From an uncultured Christensenellaceae bacterium (lineage in GTDB: Bacteria; Bacillota; Clostridia; Christensenellales; Borkfalkiaceae), in NCBI GenBank assembly GCA_910588695.1, contig CAJUOV010000015.1, forward strand, positions 1-45,289: a DNA stretch of 45,289 nucleotides. The letters are read 5' to 3'. Each line of letters begins with the position of its first letter. Within the stretch, counting starts at the first letter, position 1. Made by a program: the position numbers and the translations under genes. Shown piece by piece: positions 7,404 to 14,709 of this stretch. The notes under the pieces were generated by a model. The model searched no databases. It saw only the letters and a program-made list of their open reading frames with translations, and had not been told where the DNA came from.

Positions 7404-7417
7404 TTTCATTCATGAAA
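7404..7417. repeat. 14-bp palindrome upstream of AraC gene
   Basis: Perfect palindrome tttcat-tc-atgaaa about 60 bp upstream of the AraC -35. A possible operator. No other feature is visible between 7367 and 7476. Confidence 0.3.
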
Positions 7418-7476
7418 GAGTTTGCGGTTAATTATCCTGTCAATTTTTTCCAACTTTGAAAAATCATAATAAGCTA

Positions 7477-7505
7477 TTGACGGAAAATAAAGTTGCGGTT
7501 ATAAT
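7477..7505 (+). promoter_or_regulatory. Promoter of AraC regulator
   Basis: -35 TTGACG (7477-7482), 17-bp spacer, -10 TATAAT (7500-7505). Near-consensus, so the regulator is probably made constitutively. Confidence 0.85.
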
Positions 7506-7523
7506 AAAAGGCGAGAGGAAAAA

Positions 7524-8333
7524 ATGAGCGCCGCAAAACTGATACGATTTTATGTATACCGACATTTGAAAAGAGATTACGTGCTGCCGCACAAACACAG
7601 CGCATACGAGCTTCTCTATTATGAAAAGGGAGCGGGCAGGGTAATGCTCGGGCAGAATACTTTTGAATACGGCAAGCATTCCTGCGTCATCATCGAACCG
7701 AATCTGTTGCATGACGACTATACATTGGAAGAACAAACCGTTTACTGTATACAGTTTTCATCAGACATGAAATTGGCTTCCGCCGTAATTGCGCCCAACC
7801 GCAACAATGAAAAGTTTATCAAACAAATCGGCGAGATTTTGAGCAGTGTAGGTAAAGATGAGGTTACAGGCTATCCCGTCGTTGCCGAATATCAGCTCGA
7901 CGCTCTGCTCGTTCTTTTGATACGCCTTTTCAACGTTGACAACAGTATTCGGAGAGTATATCAGAAAACGGTTGTCGATTACCTGAAAAAGTATATGAAC
8001 AACTATATCGGCTCGAAAATCGATTTTGAGATACTGAGCGAGAAAATAGGCTATACTTACGAGCGAACGCGCAAGATTTTCAAACAGTCGGAAGGGATAT
8101 CCATGTATCAGTACCTTCTCAATCTCCGTCTCGCGAAAGCCCAAAATTTGTTGTACGACAAAAATAAAAAGATTTCCGACATAGCTGCCGAATGCGGTTT
8201 TTCCAGTCCTATCCGTTTCAACCTCTTTTTTCGGGAGAAGATGGAGTTTTCTCCCGGTGAGTACAGAAAAATCGTTCACCGTACCTATCGCGATAATGTG
8301 GCGCGCAAAGACTCCGACGTACAAAAAGGATAG
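7524..8333 (+). CDS. AraC-family transcriptional regulator
   Basis: A 269-residue regulator. The N-terminal cupin-type ligand domain (HKHSAYELLYYEKG...IIEPNLLHD, about residues 20-75) and C-terminal double helix-turn-helix (about 165-262) with the usual second-helix signature ISDIAAECGFSSPIRFNLFFRE ending in SPGEYR are typical of sugar-responsive activators. It lies immediately upstream of, and in the same direction as, the large glycan operon from 8483, whose promoter lacks a good -35 box, so it is the likely activator. Ribosome site GAGAGGA upstream of the ATG. Confidence 0.92.
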   Translation: MSAAKLIRFYVYRHLKRDYVLPHKHSAYELLYYEKGAGRVMLGQNTFEYGKHSCVIIEPNLLHDDYTLEEQTVYCIQFSSDMKLASAVIAPNRNNEKFIKQIGEILSSVGKDEVTGYPVVAEYQLDALLVLLIRLFNVDNSIRRVYQKTVVDYLKKYMNNYIGSKIDFEILSEKIGYTYERTRKIFKQSEGISMYQYLLNLRLAKAQNLLYDKNKKISDIAAECGFSSPIRFNLFFREKMEFSPGEYRKIVHRTYRDNVARKDSDVQKG

Positions 8334-8361
8334 GAACTCTTATATCAAATTATCTATTAAG

Positions 8362-8411
8362 AAGATTAACGAATATCGGTTGATGGTCAACCATTTTCGT
8401 TAATCTTTTTT
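8362..8411 (+). terminator. Long terminator hairpin after AraC gene
   Basis: Outer stem 8362-8372 with 8397-8407, inner stem 8378-8383 with 8387-8392, then a T run. It separates the regulator transcript from the operon. Confidence 0.88.
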
Positions 8412-8442
8412 CATTATATAACCACATTCATTAATTTTTGCA

Positions 8443-8451
8443 TGATACAAT
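8443..8451 (+). promoter_or_regulatory. Extended -10 promoter element of the glycan operon
   Basis: TGaTACAAT (8443-8451) matches an extended -10. No good -35 hexamer is found 16-18 bp upstream, as expected for an activator-dependent promoter. Confidence 0.5.
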
Positions 8452-8482
8452 ATTTATGAGAACGGAATTTGAGAGGACTTTA

Positions 8483-9406
8483 ATGGTTCAATTATTAATC
8501 GATACGGATTTGGCCGGCGATGTGGATGACGCGATAGCGATCGCCGTTGCAGGAATATTGGATAAGGAGCGGAAGGTCAGGCTGGAAGCCGTAACCCATT
8601 GTCTGCAACACAAGGATTGTGCAAGAATCGTGCAAATAGTGAACGACTATTACGGAATCGACGTTCCGATAGGGTACGCTTCGTCGAGTAAATTGAAATA
8701 CGAGGAGTATTCCCGCCGCTTTTTAAGAAAAATAGTAAGTGAGGACGGAGGCGACGCAAGGCAGTTTTATAACGCCGCGGAGCTCATTAAGAGTACGCTG
8801 CGCGCCGCGGCGGAAAAATCGCTTACGCTTGTATTTATCGGGCAACTCAACAACCTTGCCGAACTCATCAACGACCCCGAAGCGAAGGAACTGTTATATA
8901 CAAAGATAAGGGAAATCGTCATTATGGGCGGAAACTTTGCCGATTACGATCAGTATTTCGAGTTCGAGAATCAGAAATGGATGGGGGAGTACAACATAAT
9001 TTCCGACGATGAGAGCGCGCGCACGGTGTTCGGGGAAAGCGAACTCCCGATTGCAATGGTCGACTTCAATCAGGGGCTGAACGTTTTGTTTGAACCCGAA
9101 AAGAGCGGACTGCGCGAGGACAATATTCTGTGCCGTATCTTTGCGGCGGCGCAGTTTCGCAGCCGTCCCATGTGGGATGTCGTTACAGCGATATTCGCGG
9201 CGCGCAATAAGCCGGAGTGGTTCAAGGTATCGCAAGAGGGACGGGTGCTTCTGGATGAACGCTGCAAAACGGCGTTTCGCGCGGGCGGAGGAAAACACCG
9301 CCTCGTAACGCTCGCCGAGCGGGAAAAGATGACCGACTACATTTACCGGATTTTGAAGGAGGAAGAAAGCAGTGCGATCGAACAGAAAAAAATGGCGGCG
9401 CAGTGA
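8483..9406 (+). CDS. Inosine/uridine-preferring nucleoside hydrolase family protein
   Basis: A 307-residue protein with the nucleoside-hydrolase metal cluster DTDLAGDVDDA (residues 7-17), a spaced variant of DTDxGxDDA. It also has the IVIMGGNF and GEYNIISDDESAR segments found in the family. It hydrolyses N-glycosidic bonds of nucleosides or a related glycoside. First gene of the glycan operon. The frame opens at a TTG (8438), but that overlaps the promoter, so the ATG at 8483 with GAGAGGA is chosen. Its 3' end overlaps the next gene by 35 bp. Placement in a glycan locus suggests the natural substrate may be a ribosyl-like glycoside rather than free nucleosides; that is inference. Confidence 0.88.
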   Translation: MVQLLIDTDLAGDVDDAIAIAVAGILDKERKVRLEAVTHCLQHKDCARIVQIVNDYYGIDVPIGYASSSKLKYEEYSRRFLRKIVSEDGGDARQFYNAAELIKSTLRAAAEKSLTLVFIGQLNNLAELINDPEAKELLYTKIREIVIMGGNFADYDQYFEFENQKWMGEYNIISDDESARTVFGESELPIAMVDFNQGLNVLFEPEKSGLREDNILCRIFAAAQFRSRPMWDVVTAIFAARNKPEWFKVSQEGRVLLDERCKTAFRAGGGKHRLVTLAEREKMTDYIYRILKEEESSAIEQKKMAAQ

Positions 9407-10298
9407 TTTTGAATTGCAGTCAATGGTGCTGATGGGAATTGTATTCGTGCTCTTTTTCTGTTACGTACCCATGATCGGACTGCTGCTCGCCTTTAAGGAC
9501 GGCAACGCCGTGCTCAATATCACGAACGTCGTCTTTTACGGGGAATGGGTCGGGTTTTCCAACTTCGAGATATTCTTAAAAGATAAAAATTTCCTCGACG
9601 TTATCGTAAACACGCTGGGGCTCAACGGTTTACAGCTTCTTGTCAATTTCCCCGCGCCCATTTTGTTTGCGCTACTCCTCAACGAGATTAAGCAGAGCAA
9701 GATAAAGCGTAGCATTCAGACGGTACTCTATCTGCCGTACTTCCTTTCATGGGTCATTTTCGGCGGAATTATATTATCCCTTCTGCGCTATGACGGAGGC
9801 GTGCTCAACGAGCTTCTGCTCGCCGTCGGCGTCATCGACCAGCCGGTAAACTACATCGCCCAGCCCTCGTACTATTGGCTAATCATCATACTTTCGTCCT
9901 TTTTGAAGAACGTCGGGTGGGGAATGGTCATCTATTTAGCGGCGATTGCGGGAATCGACGGCTGCCTTTACGAGGCGGCCGAGCTGGACGGCGCGAACCG
10001 CTGGCAGAAGATGCGGTACGTTACGCTGCCGTGTATGGCGCAGACGATAACGCTCTTTCTCATTCTGAATATCAGCAACCTGCTCGACAACGGCACGGAG
10101 CAGATTCTCGTATTCCAGAATACGCTCAATCTAAGCCGGAGCGAGGTCATCGACACTTACATTCTCAAATACGGAATCAACCGCATGATGTATTCGCTCG
10201 CCACGGCAATCGGCTTATTTAAGTCGGTCATCAGCGTGATTTTGCTCGTTTCCAGCAACGCGTTGAGCAAAAAACTGACAGGGAGAGGAATTTTCTGA
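9372..10298 (+). CDS. ABC transporter permease, LplB/UgpA type
   Basis: A 308-residue binding-protein-dependent transport permease of the COG4209 (LplB) class with six membrane segments. The EAA motif (YEAAELDGANRWQKMRYVTLP) lies near residue 200. GTG start at 9372 with GGAGGAAG upstream; the gene begins inside the nucleoside hydrolase gene, so translation is coupled. It pairs with the LplC-type permease next to it and imports an oligosaccharide. No ATPase gene is in the operon; transporters of this class usually share a housekeeping MsmX-like ATPase. Confidence 0.92.
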   Translation: MRSNRKKWRRSDFELQSMVLMGIVFVLFFCYVPMIGLLLAFKDGNAVLNITNVVFYGEWVGFSNFEIFLKDKNFLDVIVNTLGLNGLQLLVNFPAPILFALLLNEIKQSKIKRSIQTVLYLPYFLSWVIFGGIILSLLRYDGGVLNELLLAVGVIDQPVNYIAQPSYYWLIIILSSFLKNVGWGMVIYLAAIAGIDGCLYEAAELDGANRWQKMRYVTLPCMAQTITLFLILNISNLLDNGTEQILVFQNTLNLSRSEVIDTYILKYGINRMMYSLATAIGLFKSVISVILLVSSNALSKKLTGRGIF

Positions 10299-11185
10299 TG
10301 GAAAAAATAAAGTCAAGAAAAATTCACGCCGTATCTGTTGCAGAGGTGTTCATCATCGCATTCTTTGTGTTTATGGCGCTTTTGACGGTTTTTCCCATGT
10401 GGTACGTTTTAGTCGGCAGTTTCAGCGAGGGCGCCGACTATACGAGGGGCGGCGTCATCTTCTGGCCGCGCGTCTGGTCGTTTGCAAATTATCAGTATGT
10501 GCTCATTGATATCCGCATCTGGAAGGCTTACGGTATCACAATCGCGCGTACCGTGTTGGGAACGGGACTCCACATTGTTGTTACCTTTATCGTCGCGTAT
10601 GCGATGAGTATACCGCTCCTTAAATTCCGTAATTTGTATTACGGAATCATGATTGTTACTATGTTTTTCGGCGGCGGCATGATTCCCTATTATGTATGGC
10701 TTTCCATGACAGGATTGTTAGACACCTTTTGGGTATACGTCATTCCAAAGATGTTTTCGGTGTACAACATGCTCGTATTTCTTGCGTTTATCCGTTCCCT
10801 GCCCGGGGAACTGCGCGAGGCGGCGACGCTCGACGGGGCGGGGGAATATAGAATCTGCATGCAAATCGTGTTTCCCTGCTGCAAGCCTGTCATTGCGACC
10901 ATTGTGCTCTGGCAGGTGGTTTCGCATTGGAACAACTATTTCGACAGCATGTATTACGTGATGAACGGAGATTTATACACCCTTCAATACGTACTCAAAA
11001 TCATCATCAACGAGCTTTCCGTACAGAACAACGATCTGATTCCGCCCGCCGTACTGGAAACTCTCACGCCTACGGTTATTTCCTATGCGGCGATAATCGT
11101 AACCATTCTGCCCGTTCTGTTCGTGTATCCCTTCCTGCAAAAGCAGTTTGCAAAAGGGTTCATGCTCGGCTCATTAAAAGGTTAA
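10298..11185 (+). CDS. ABC transporter permease, LplC/UgpE type
   Basis: A 295-residue second permease (COG0395/LplC class) with six membrane segments. EAA motif LREAATLDGAGEYRICMQIV around 172-191 and the C-terminal FLQKQFAKGFMLGSLKG signature of the group. Its ATG overlaps the preceding stop by one base. It forms the transmembrane heterodimer with the LplB-type protein. Confidence 0.93.
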   Translation: MEKIKSRKIHAVSVAEVFIIAFFVFMALLTVFPMWYVLVGSFSEGADYTRGGVIFWPRVWSFANYQYVLIDIRIWKAYGITIARTVLGTGLHIVVTFIVAYAMSIPLLKFRNLYYGIMIVTMFFGGGMIPYYVWLSMTGLLDTFWVYVIPKMFSVYNMLVFLAFIRSLPGELREAATLDGAGEYRICMQIVFPCCKPVIATIVLWQVVSHWNNYFDSMYYVMNGDLYTLQYVLKIIINELSVQNNDLIPPAVLETLTPTVISYAAIIVTILPVLFVYPFLQKQFAKGFMLGSLKG

Positions 11186-11203
11186 AAATAAGGAGGAAAA
11201 CAT

Positions 11204-13051
11204 ATGAACAAAATCAAAAAGGCGGCAGTATGCTGTGCTCTCTCGCTCATTGCGGGCGCATCGGTGTTTGCGGGGTGCGGTCCTTCGGGCGGCGGCTCGT
11301 TCAAGTATCCCGATTTCCCTACGACGTCTTCCGACAAAAACAGCTGGGAGTATATCGACGAGGAATTTACGATTGATTGGTATGTCGGAATTAACGGGTT
11401 TACCGATTTCACTTGGGGAAGCAATTCCACTTCCCGCAGAATTCAGCAGAAGTTGGGCGTGAACATCAATTTCATCACGACGACGGAAAATTACGATTCA
11501 TACCTTTCTTCGCTCATTTCGGCAAACAATACGCCCGACGTTGTAACCATTTCCTATGCTTCGGCTACGGCAAAGCAGATGATTTCGCAGGGGTACGCCT
11601 ATCCTGTCGACGGACTTGCCGAGCGATGGGCGCCCAACTTTGCCCAAAGTCTGAAAACGGACTATAAGGACATGACCGATTATTTTACGGCGAATAACGA
11701 TAATCTGTATTTTGTTCCTTCCCACACCTGGGCGGAGAAGGACGGGGAAATCCGTGATATTATGCCCAACGGCGCGATTATGGTGCGCGAAGATCTGCTC
11801 AATTGGTTCAAGAATAAGAATCCCGACGTAGACATTATGACGAGCGCGGGTTTTTACAAGATGATAAAGGACGTTCAAGATACCTTCAGCTTCACGACGG
11901 GTCTGGGCGGCAGTGTGGACGGCATTGCAAAGGTAAAGTATCTGCGCGGCTTGGAGCTCGCTAAGATAACCGACGCTTCGTCGAGCGCGACAGAGTATCT
12001 CTCCGAATACTTCGCCGCGCCTTTCGAAGATAAGGACGGAAACTATATCGATAAGCGCACGACCGAACAGTATGTCGAAACGCTCGACTTTTTGAACCGT
12101 GCATATAACGACGGCTTGATTTCGCAGGCGAACTTGACGGAAACCTTTGAGGACTGCGGGCAGGCGATCTCTTCGGGTAAAGTGTTCTGTTACCTCGGCA
12201 AACCGCAGGACTATACTAACAATTTTCAGACCTGCAGAAATACTTACGGCTACCGCTATGTTCCGCTCATTGTAACCAACGAAGCGGGGGAGGATCCCGT
12301 TTTGCAGAGCGAGCAGAAGTACGCTTACTGTTATAACATGATTACGACGTCGGCAAAGCGCCCCGACCTTATCATCAAGCTCTTCGATTATCTGTTTTCC
12401 GACGAGGGTCAGCTTTTGACGATCTTCGGCGAAGAGGGGGTTGTATGGGATTGGACAGACGAGAGCAAAACGAAAATTCTCGGAACCGACGCCTTCGTGA
12501 AGAACAAAGCGGAGTGGAACAGCGAATGGGTTTCGCATGGGGTTGCTTCTTTCTGGTTCTTGGCGCGCGGTTCCTATACCCGCAAGATGAATCCGGACAA
12601 CATGTGGTCTTATAACGAGGTTGCAAAGAGCAACTCCCGCTTACCGTTGCAACCCATCGCCTATTCGTATGCGCTTGCCTTTACCGATTGTTATACGGGA
12701 GGCGACCGCTCTATGGCGATGATTTCCAATAATGTGGAGGCGTATTGGCAGAATAATATCGTCAGCGTCATTTCTGCCAAGCGTGAGAATTTCAAAAGCA
12801 GTTACGACAGCGTGATTGCATCCATGAAATCATACGGCTGGGATGATTTGCTTGCCTACTACAACACGGCGTTCAAGAATGTAAAAACCAAGATGGGCGT
12901 AACGTATGCATGGCCGCTCAACGACTCTGCATTCAAGTCAAAAATCAAGGATGAACGCGGAAATTACATCATTGCGCCGACGGGCAACGACGATTTGAAG
13001 ATTACCTTCGAAATCATCGATCCCTGGCGTGAAACGGGAGTCAGACCATGA
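11204..13051 (+). CDS. Extracellular solute-binding lipoprotein of glycan ABC transporter
   Basis: A 615-residue binding protein of the large family-1 type that accompanies LplB/LplC permeases. Signal peptide with lipobox FAGC (Cys25), glycine/serine spacer, then the binding core (WYVGINGFTDF, NTPDVVTISYASA, DGLAERWAPNFAQ). The 615-residue length is above the usual 400-550, consistent with capture of a larger oligosaccharide. Excellent AAGGAGG ribosome site. Its last four bases overlap the following BNR gene (ATGA). Confidence 0.93.
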   Translation: MNKIKKAAVCCALSLIAGASVFAGCGPSGGGSFKYPDFPTTSSDKNSWEYIDEEFTIDWYVGINGFTDFTWGSNSTSRRIQQKLGVNINFITTTENYDSYLSSLISANNTPDVVTISYASATAKQMISQGYAYPVDGLAERWAPNFAQSLKTDYKDMTDYFTANNDNLYFVPSHTWAEKDGEIRDIMPNGAIMVREDLLNWFKNKNPDVDIMTSAGFYKMIKDVQDTFSFTTGLGGSVDGIAKVKYLRGLELAKITDASSSATEYLSEYFAAPFEDKDGNYIDKRTTEQYVETLDFLNRAYNDGLISQANLTETFEDCGQAISSGKVFCYLGKPQDYTNNFQTCRNTYGYRYVPLIVTNEAGEDPVLQSEQKYAYCYNMITTSAKRPDLIIKLFDYLFSDEGQLLTIFGEEGVVWDWTDESKTKILGTDAFVKNKAEWNSEWVSHGVASFWFLARGSYTRKMNPDNMWSYNEVAKSNSRLPLQPIAYSYALAFTDCYTGGDRSMAMISNNVEAYWQNNIVSVISAKRENFKSSYDSVIASMKSYGWDDLLAYYNTAFKNVKTKMGVTYAWPLNDSAFKSKIKDERGNYIIAPTGNDDLKITFEIIDPWRETGVRP

Positions 13052-14709
13052 AAAAATCATTTTTTAGGTTGACGATGCTTGTTCTTACTGCAATGTTTTC
13101 CGTTATGCTTATACCCTTCGGCAGAGCGCGCGCTCTAGCGGAGGATTATCCTAACGTATCGGCAAAAGCCGACCCCAAGGGTATGTTCCGTTTGTATAAC
13201 GGGACGGATTCGCTACCGCCTGACAGCCCTTACCGCCCCGAAAACAGAAAGTGGGCAGGCGTCCCCAATGTCGCCGTAACGGGGAACCGCATCTGGGCGG
13301 GCATTTTTACGGGCGGGATAAAGGAGCCCGATCCCGACGGGCTCAACCACAGTGTTGTTGCCGTCAGCGACGACGGAGGGAAATCGTGGATCGATCCGTA
13401 TATCGTAAACGACGATCCGAATTATCCGACGTTTATGACCAGCCCGTGGCTTTCGCCCGAAGGCAGACTCTTTCTGTTTATCGAAACGGACGGCAATACC
13501 TATTCGGTGTACACCGATACGCCCGAGGCGCCGCTCGACAAGATCGAATGGAAGTTTATGCAAGAAAATCCAGACGGTTCGGTGAGCGGAATGTTTTCTT
13601 CCGACCATCTGTCTTACAATCAAAAACCCATTGTCGTAAAAACGGCGAACGGGGGCACCGAGTGGCTGTATCTTACCCGCAACTATCAGGATTTGGCGGG
13701 CGGCGGCTCTACACGCCGCGTTGGGATATGGGTTTCCGCCAATAAGGGTAAAAGCTGGTCGCTCCGCCGCGTTCTGGAAAACCCCAAGGAAATTGCAAAT
13801 CTCGTAACCATTCCCGAACCCACGGCAGTTGCGTTAAACGACGGAAGGATCATGCTCCTTGCGCGCATCGAAAAGGGAAAGTACGGCGGTATGATGCGGT
13901 GTTATTCTTCCAATAACGGTAAAACTTGGACGGATTGGGAATACGATTTGCCCGCGCCGTACCGCGGACCCGGTTCGCTGTTCAACGTAACGATGCTCCC
14001 TTCGGGCAATCTTTTAATGATCAATCACGATAACACGGGCGAACGCACGGGGCTCTCCGCGTACCTTTCCACAGACGACGGAAAGACCTTTCCGTATGCT
14101 CTGACCATAGATCGGCGTGCAAGCTCTTATCCCGACGTCGCGGTAGGAAATGACGGTACGATTCACGTCATCAATGATGCGCTTCGCTATCAGAACAGCG
14201 AAATCCGCCTTTCCGTCTTTACCGAACAAGATATAATAAACGGACGGTTTGCCGACAAGAGCAAGCAAAACATGTGTGTTTTTCGCGTGAAAGGGAGAGA
14301 TTTAACGGCAGTCAATTATCAAACGGAGCTCACTTATCCCTTGGAAACGCCCCTTGGAACGGTCATGCAGGCGTTGCCGACGGAAATCGAATATACGACA
14401 TCGGACGGACAGAAGTCGACCGCTTCGGGCGAGTGGCGCAACGCGCGCTATTGGCAGGATAAAGCGGGCACATATGAATTTTATTTCGTCAGCAGCGAAA
14501 TCGCTTCCGACGTGCAGGACGTATGTAACCGTCTGAGCGTATTCGTGACGCTGGAAGAGGAAAAACAGGAAGAAGGCGGATGCGCGGGCGAGATAGGAGC
14601 AGGCGGCGCAGCGCTGGGTTTTGCAGGCGCGTCGTTAGGTATTGCGGGCGCGGCTTCCGCGGGCATGTTAACAAAAAAGAAAAGAAAGAATAAGGAGGAA
14701 AAAAGATGA
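13048..14709 (+). CDS. Secreted, C-terminally anchored BNR (sialidase-fold) enzyme
   Basis: A 553-residue protein: signal peptide (about 1-31), a six-bladed BNR domain with four Asp-box-like repeats (SDDGGKSW, SANKGKSW, SSNNGKTW, STDDGKTF), IPEPTAVALNDGR supplying a candidate catalytic Glu, SSYPDVAVGNDGTIH, then a Glu-rich linker and a GGCAGEIG motif leading into a glycine/alanine membrane span and a KKKRKNK tail. The fold is that of exo-sialidases, but the N-terminal arginine motif (RIP) expected before the first blade reads VPNVAV. True sialidase activity is therefore uncertain. It probably attacks glycans outside the cell to feed the adjacent transporter. ATGA overlaps on both sides show tight operon packing. 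Confidence 0.82.
   Translation: MKKSFFRLTMLVLTAMFSVMLIPFGRARALAEDYPNVSAKADPKGMFRLYNGTDSLPPDSPYRPENRKWAGVPNVAVTGNRIWAGIFTGGIKEPDPDGLNHSVVAVSDDGGKSWIDPYIVNDDPNYPTFMTSPWLSPEGRLFLFIETDGNTYSVYTDTPEAPLDKIEWKFMQENPDGSVSGMFSSDHLSYNQKPIVVKTANGGTEWLYLTRNYQDLAGGGSTRRVGIWVSANKGKSWSLRRVLENPKEIANLVTIPEPTAVALNDGRIMLLARIEKGKYGGMMRCYSSNNGKTWTDWEYDLPAPYRGPGSLFNVTMLPSGNLLMINHDNTGERTGLSAYLSTDDGKTFPYALTIDRRASSYPDVAVGNDGTIHVINDALRYQNSEIRLSVFTEQDIINGRFADKSKQNMCVFRVKGRDLTAVNYQTELTYPLETPLGTVMQALPTEIEYTTSDGQKSTASGEWRNARYWQDKAGTYEFYFVSSEIASDVQDVCNRLSVFVTLEEEKQEEGGCAGEIGAGGAALGFAGASLGIAGAASAGMLTKKKRKNKEEKR

Noticed and set aside
7761..8324. A long antisense frame over the AraC gene
   Set aside because: Shadow of the AraC coding sequence; the AraC domains and promoter on the plus strand are clear.
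10927..11376. A 149-codon plus-strand frame across the lplC end and binding-protein start
   Set aside because: It overlaps two well-supported genes in another frame and has no start signal.
11498..12538. A 346-codon open frame on the minus strand
   Set aside because: It lies antisense to the solute-binding gene, has no ribosome site or recognisable domain and follows the codon bias of the true gene; a shadow frame.
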